Shown here piece after piece: positions 21,237 to 24,129 of a stretch of DNA of 24,129 nucleotides; within the stretch, counting starts at the first letter, position 1; the number at the start of each line of letters is the position of its first letter. The position numbers and the translations under genes are program-made. Under the pieces are notes generated by a model. That model had not been told where the DNA came from and made no database searches. It saw only the letters and a program-made list of their open reading frames with translations. Source of the DNA: an uncultured Curvibacter sp. (GTDB lineage Bacteria > Pseudomonadota > Gammaproteobacteria > Burkholderiales > Burkholderiaceae); NCBI GenBank assembly GCA_946481355.1, contig CAMLNH010000006.1:1-24129 (forward strand). Reading direction: 5' to 3'.

Positions 21237-22955
21237 TCATGCCTGCTTGCTGCGCTGCGCGTCCACAAAGGCACGCCAGCCGCCGTAGCCGGTGATGTCC
21301 TGCGCGCCGGCCAGGGCCTGCGCTTCGCAGAGAAAGCCCTGCACGCTGCTGCCGTCGTCCAGCAGCAGCGTGCCGATGGACAGCGGCGCGGGCACGGCCG
21401 CGACGAAAGAGCCGTAGTGGCCGAGCGGCATCTCCCAGATCTCGACCACGATGCGCGCGCCCTGCCCTTCGGCCACGCGCTGCAGCCCGGGCTTGGGCGG
21501 CACGGTGCCGGGTAAGGCGTAAAGCCGGTAGAGCGGCGCCGTGGTGGTGCGTGCCAGCAGCTGCGCCCCACGTTCGGTGAGCTGTGGGTTGAGCGGCATG
21601 CCCGTGAGGTGCGCGCCGACCACGGCCACACGCACCGTGGCCGCGGGCGCGATGCCGGGGATGGGGCGCAGTGGGGGCAGCGGCTCGCCGGTGGCGCCCT
21701 GCGTGAGCCCTGTGCCATGGTGGTAACGCTGGCCCAGCTCGGCCAGCTGCCAGTCGCTGCCACAGGGGCCGATCAGCGTGATGCCGAAGGGCAGGCCGTC
21801 GGGCCGGATGCTGCTGGGTACCGACAGCGCCGCATAGTCCAGCAGGTTGACGAAGTTGGTGTAGGCGCCGAGGTTGCGGTTGAGCACCACGGGGTCGGCC
21901 TGCATCTGGGCGATGGTGTAGTGCGTGGGCGCCGTGGGCACGCACAACACATCCATCTGTTGCCAGACCTCGGCCGCACGCTGACCGTAGGCGCGCAGCT
22001 GCAGCTGGGCCGCGTAGAGATCGGCCGCGCTGTAACCGCGACCACGGCCGATGATGCTGCGCACGGGCTCCATGACCTCGCTCTCGTGTGCGTCGAAGAA
22101 GTCGCGGATGGCGGCGTAACGCTCGGCCACCAGGGCGCTCTCATAGAGCAGGGCCGCGGCCTGGGCGAAGGGCTCGAAGTCGATGACTACCTCCACTCCG
22201 CCCAGCGCACGCAGCTGCGCGCGCGCCTGCTCATAAGCTGCCGCGGCCTGCGCATCACCGCAGAACTCCAGCTTGTTCGGCACACCGTAGCGGAAGCCGA
22301 CCGGCAAAGGCTGGGTGGCCAGCACCAGCTCGCGTGAAAACGGGTCCTGCGCGTCGTAACCGCGCGCGGCGTCGAGCACGCGCGCCGCCAGGCCCACTGT
22401 GCGCGCGAAGATGGACACGCAGTCCACACTCTGAGCTGCGGGCAACACGCCGCGCGCACTGATGAGCCCTCTGGACGGCTTGAGCCCGACGATGTTGTTC
22501 AGGCCCGCGGGCACGCGGCCCGAACCGGCGGTGTCCGTGCCCAGTGCAAAGTCCACCTGCCCCGTGGCCACCACATGGGCCGATCCGGAACTGGAGCCGC
22601 CTGATACATAAGCGGGATCGAAGGCATTGGGCACCGCACCCCAGGGCGAGCGCGTGCCGTTCAGGCCGCAGGCAAACTGATCAAGGTTGGTCTTGCCCAG
22701 CAGCGATGCACCAGCGCTGAGCAGCTTGTGCACCACCGTGGCATGCCCGGCAGGCATGTACGCAAAGGCCTCACACGCAGCCGTGGTGCGCAGACCCGCC
22801 GCGTCGATGTTGTCCTTGACCGCGAAGCGCAGACCCGCGAGCGGTCCGGCTGCGGCGCCCTGCAGCGCCGGCTCATAACGCGAGATCCAGGCGCGCGCGC
22901 CTTCAGCGCTGGGTGTCGTGGCGGCTGGACGGGCTGAGGCTGTGAGTTGCACCAT
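21237..22955 (-). CDS. atzF: Allophanate hydrolase AtzF
   Basis: 572 residues with two parts. Residues 1-440 are an amidase-signature domain with K47 (LRFAVKDNI), cis-Ser S121 (SGGSSSGS) and nucleophile S145 (GTDTAGSGRVPAG), so the triad is complete. The C-terminal domain from about 450 (RVAVVGAHLTGMPLNPQLTE, TTTAPLYRLYALPGTVPPKP, EIWEMPLGHYGSFVAAVPAP, ITGYGGWRAFVDAQ) is the domain typical of AtzF and of the allophanate hydrolase part of urea amidolyase; it completes breakdown to ammonia and carbon dioxide. No urea carboxylase gene is present. It is the first gene of the operon. No ribosome binding site precedes the ATG at 22955, which itself lies in a palindrome, so the transcript may be leaderless or the true start slightly further in. 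Confidence 0.95.
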   Translation of the reverse strand: MVQLTASARPAATTPSAEGARAWISRYEPALQGAAAGPLAGLRFAVKDNIDAAGLRTTAACEAFAYMPAGHATVVHKLLSAGASLLGKTNLDQFACGLNGTRSPWGAVPNAFDPAYVSGGSSSGSAHVVATGQVDFALGTDTAGSGRVPAGLNNIVGLKPSRGLISARGVLPAAQSVDCVSIFARTVGLAARVLDAARGYDAQDPFSRELVLATQPLPVGFRYGVPNKLEFCGDAQAAAAYEQARAQLRALGGVEVVIDFEPFAQAAALLYESALVAERYAAIRDFFDAHESEVMEPVRSIIGRGRGYSAADLYAAQLQLRAYGQRAAEVWQQMDVLCVPTAPTHYTIAQMQADPVVLNRNLGAYTNFVNLLDYAALSVPSSIRPDGLPFGITLIGPCGSDWQLAELGQRYHHGTGLTQGATGEPLPPLRPIPGIAPAATVRVAVVGAHLTGMPLNPQLTERGAQLLARTTTAPLYRLYALPGTVPPKPGLQRVAEGQGARIVVEIWEMPLGHYGSFVAAVPAPLSIGTLLLDDGSSVQGFLCEAQALAGAQDITGYGGWRAFVDAQRSKQA

Positions 22956-22997
22956 GTTGCTGCATGTAATCTTGTATACATGAACACATGCAACATG
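22953..22997. promoter_or_regulatory. Palindromic GntR-type operator over the atzF start
   Basis: The centre TGTATACA (22973-22980) sits in TTGTATACAT, close to the FCD-type GntR consensus TnGTnnACnA. Around it CATGT (22963-22967) and ACATG (22986-22990) are symmetric about the same centre. Outer arms CATGTTG (22953-22959) and CAACATG (22991-22997) are also complementary but shifted by 1.5 nt. The GntR regulator encoded at 16160-16882 is the likely binder. Confidence 0.55.
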
Positions 22998-23030
22998 CGT
23001 GCCAAAGGACGGCGATGCTTATGCCGTTCG

Positions 23031-23054
23031 TCTTGTACGGAAAAAAGTACAAGA
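23031..23054. promoter_or_regulatory. Second inverted repeat with TTGTAC half-sites upstream of atzF
   Basis: TCTTGTAC (23031-23038) and GTACAAGA (23047-23054) form a perfect 8-bp inverted repeat around an 8-nt GGAAAAAA spacer. The half-sites match those of the operator about 60 bp closer to atzF. It lies between the DUF1801 stop and the atzF start; it could be an auxiliary operator or, less likely, a terminator hairpin, as the T-run is in the loop. Confidence 0.45.
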
Positions 23055-23084
23055 AGACGCCCTGCCCGACAGGCCCGGGCCCAA

Positions 23085-23489
23085 CTACTTTCCAGAGGCG
23101 AGGTTCTCCGCCACTGCAGCACGTATCAGCTGCTTGAAAGCCTCCGCATCTGGCAGCTCACCTTCGCGGATATCGATGGCACGACGCGCATTGCCTTCGA
23201 GGCTGGCGTTGAAAAGCTTGTGCGGATCAGCGAGTGCAGCCCCGCGCATGAAGGTCAGCTTGACCGTCTGCTTGTAGGCCTCGCCCGTACAGACGATGCC
23301 GCCGCGTGACCACACGGGCACACCCATGGGGTTGGTGGGCTTGGACCACTTGCAGTCTTCGGTGATCTGCGGATCCGCCTCGTGGATCAGGCGGCGCATC
23401 TGCGCCAGGGTCTCGGCGCGCCAGCCGCCGATGGCCTGGAGGCGTGCGTCAACGAGCTCGGAAAAGTTTGCGCTCGGCTTCTGTGCCAT
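23085..23489 (-). CDS. DUF1801 domain protein
   Basis: 134 residues. It starts MAQKPSANFSELVDARLQAI, and the core GWRAETLAQMRRLIHEADPQ, CKWSKPTNPMGVPVWSRGGI and KQTVKLTFMRGAALADPHKL is the YdhG/YdeI-like DUF1801 fold. The later part reads ARRAIDIREGELPDAEAFKQ followed by LIRAAVAENLA. The Trp-Ser/Lys-Pro and VKLTFMRG stretches are characteristic. The biochemical role of the family is not established. It follows the AMP nucleosidase gene by 14 nt on the same strand, with a purine-rich AGAGGGCAGGG stretch before the ATG, so the two are probably cotranscribed. Confidence 0.88.
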   Translation of the reverse strand: MAQKPSANFSELVDARLQAIGGWRAETLAQMRRLIHEADPQITEDCKWSKPTNPMGVPVWSRGGIVCTGEAYKQTVKLTFMRGAALADPHKLFNASLEGNARRAIDIREGELPDAEAFKQLIRAAVAENLASGK

Positions 23490-23503
23490 GCCCTGCCCTC
23501 TTC

Positions 23504-24129
23504 TTACTGAAACGCCACTTCCGCAAAACTCCGCAACTTGCGGCTGTGCAGCTGGTTGATGCCGCCCTCACGCAGCAGCTCCAGCGCGCGCATGCCGATA
23601 CGCAGGTGCTGGTCCACGCGTTCGCGGTAGAAGTGGTTGGCCATGCCCGGCAACTTGATCTCACCGTGCAGGGGCTTGTCGCTCACGCACAGCAGCGTGC
23701 CATAGGGCACGCGGAAGCGGAAGCCGTTGGCGGCGATGGTGGCGCTCTCCATGTCCAGCGCCACGGCGCGGCTCTGGCTGAAGCGGCGCTGGGGCATGTT
23801 GTCGGGCAGCAGCTCCCAGTTGCGGTTGTCGGTGCTGGCCACGGTGCCGGTGCGCATCACGCGCTTCAGGTCGGCGCCGCTGATCTGTGTGACATCGGCC
23901 ACGGCCTGCTGCAATGCGAGCTGGATCTCGGCCAGCGCCGGGATGGGCACCCACAGCGGCAGGTCTTCGTCCAGCACATGGTCCTCGCGCACATAGGCGT
24001 GGGCCAGCACGTAGTCGCCCAGCTGCTGGCTGTTGCGCAGGCCCGCGCAGTGGCCCAGCATCATCCAGGCGTGGGGGCGCAGCACGGCGATGTGGTCGGT
24101 GATGGTCTTGGCATTGGCCGGGCCCACGC
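23504..24129 (-). CDS. amn: AMP nucleosidase, C-terminal part
   Basis: The gene enters from the right edge; about 208 codons of its 3' part are visible. AMP nucleosidase hydrolyses AMP to adenine and ribose 5-phosphate in the cytoplasm. The visible part is the nucleoside-phosphorylase-like catalytic domain: GPANAKTITDHIAVLRPHAW, MMLGHCAGLRNSQQLGDYVL, AHAYVREDHVLDEDLPLWVP, TDNRNWELL, then the catalytic-region stretch AVALDMESATIAANGFRFRV and GTLLCVSDKPLHGEIKLPG. The GHCAGLR and DMESATIAANG motifs and the ending QLHSRKLRSFAEVAFQ are typical of Amn. The missing N-terminal domain should continue past the right edge. Confidence 0.93.
   Translation of the reverse strand, partial: VGPANAKTITDHIAVLRPHAWMMLGHCAGLRNSQQLGDYVLAHAYVREDHVLDEDLPLWVPIPALAEIQLALQQAVADVTQISGADLKRVMRTGTVASTDNRNWELLPDNMPQRRFSQSRAVALDMESATIAANGFRFRVPYGTLLCVSDKPLHGEIKLPGMANHFYRERVDQHLRIGMRALELLREGGINQLHSRKLRSFAEVAFQ

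Noticed and set aside
22956..23084. Guanidine-type riboswitch upstream of the atzF operon
   Set aside because: Considered because allophanate hydrolase with an ABC importer can belong to guanidine use. The region has DNA dyads with TTGTAC half-sites and no recognisable ykkC-type conserved segments, and the CgdAB and guanidine carboxylase genes are absent.

Overview
The window looks like a chromosomal segment of a Burkholderiales bacterium, most likely Comamonadaceae (Hydrogenophaga/Acidovorax/Variovorax type). The reasons are the high GC content, strongly G/C-ending codons, and a typical beta-proteobacterial gene set: UrtA, NikR, AtzE/AtzG/AtzF-type amidases, and many c-di-GMP proteins. No rRNA, tRNA, CRISPR array or insertion sequence is visible. 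Both ends cut through genes: urtA on the left and amn on the right.

Layout. (1) 1-487: start of urtA (urea ABC importer, minus strand), with a leader carrying two inverted repeats. (2) 685-1846: an accessory-looking patch holding a tandem beta-trefoil (ricin-B-like) protein, preceded by a possible small co-translated gene. (3) 1845-2195: a small SSB/OB-fold protein. (4) 2279-8038: signalling genes, namely a Cache-HAMP-GGDEF-EAL protein and a CSS-EAL (PdeC-like) phosphodiesterase, flanking a secreted alpha/beta hydrolase and a GNAT acetyltransferase. (5) 8054-11724: a DUF2059 exported protein, a YidD homologue with a Cys-rich tail behind a DUF3566-like membrane protein, a patatin phospholipase, and a protein of unknown function. 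(6) 11778-14380: nikR followed by a TonB-dependent receptor, read here as a nickel-chelate uptake module. (7) 14422-16062: a second Cache-HAMP-GGDEF cyclase, paralogous in its sensor part to the one at 2279. (8) 16160-22955: a compact minus-strand operon, allophanate hydrolase (atzF) - substrate-binding protein - permease - ATPase - AtzG-like - AtzE-like - GntR/FCD regulator. (9) 23085 to end: DUF1801 protein and AMP nucleosidase.

How the parts connect. Three blocks point to ureide nitrogen: the urea importer, the nickel module (urease is a nickel enzyme), and an ABC-importer/AtzEG/AtzF operon that would release ammonia from a carboxylated urea-like compound. The most notable observation is a near-identical operator-like palindrome, TACGCCATnnGnCGTAT on the coding strand, upstream of both urtA and the nikR-linked TonB receptor. 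It suggests that urea uptake and nickel uptake share a regulator, with NikR the obvious local candidate. The atzF promoter carries a 28-bp palindrome centred on TGTATACA plus two further TTGTAC half-sites, which fits the GntR protein encoded at the end of the same operon.
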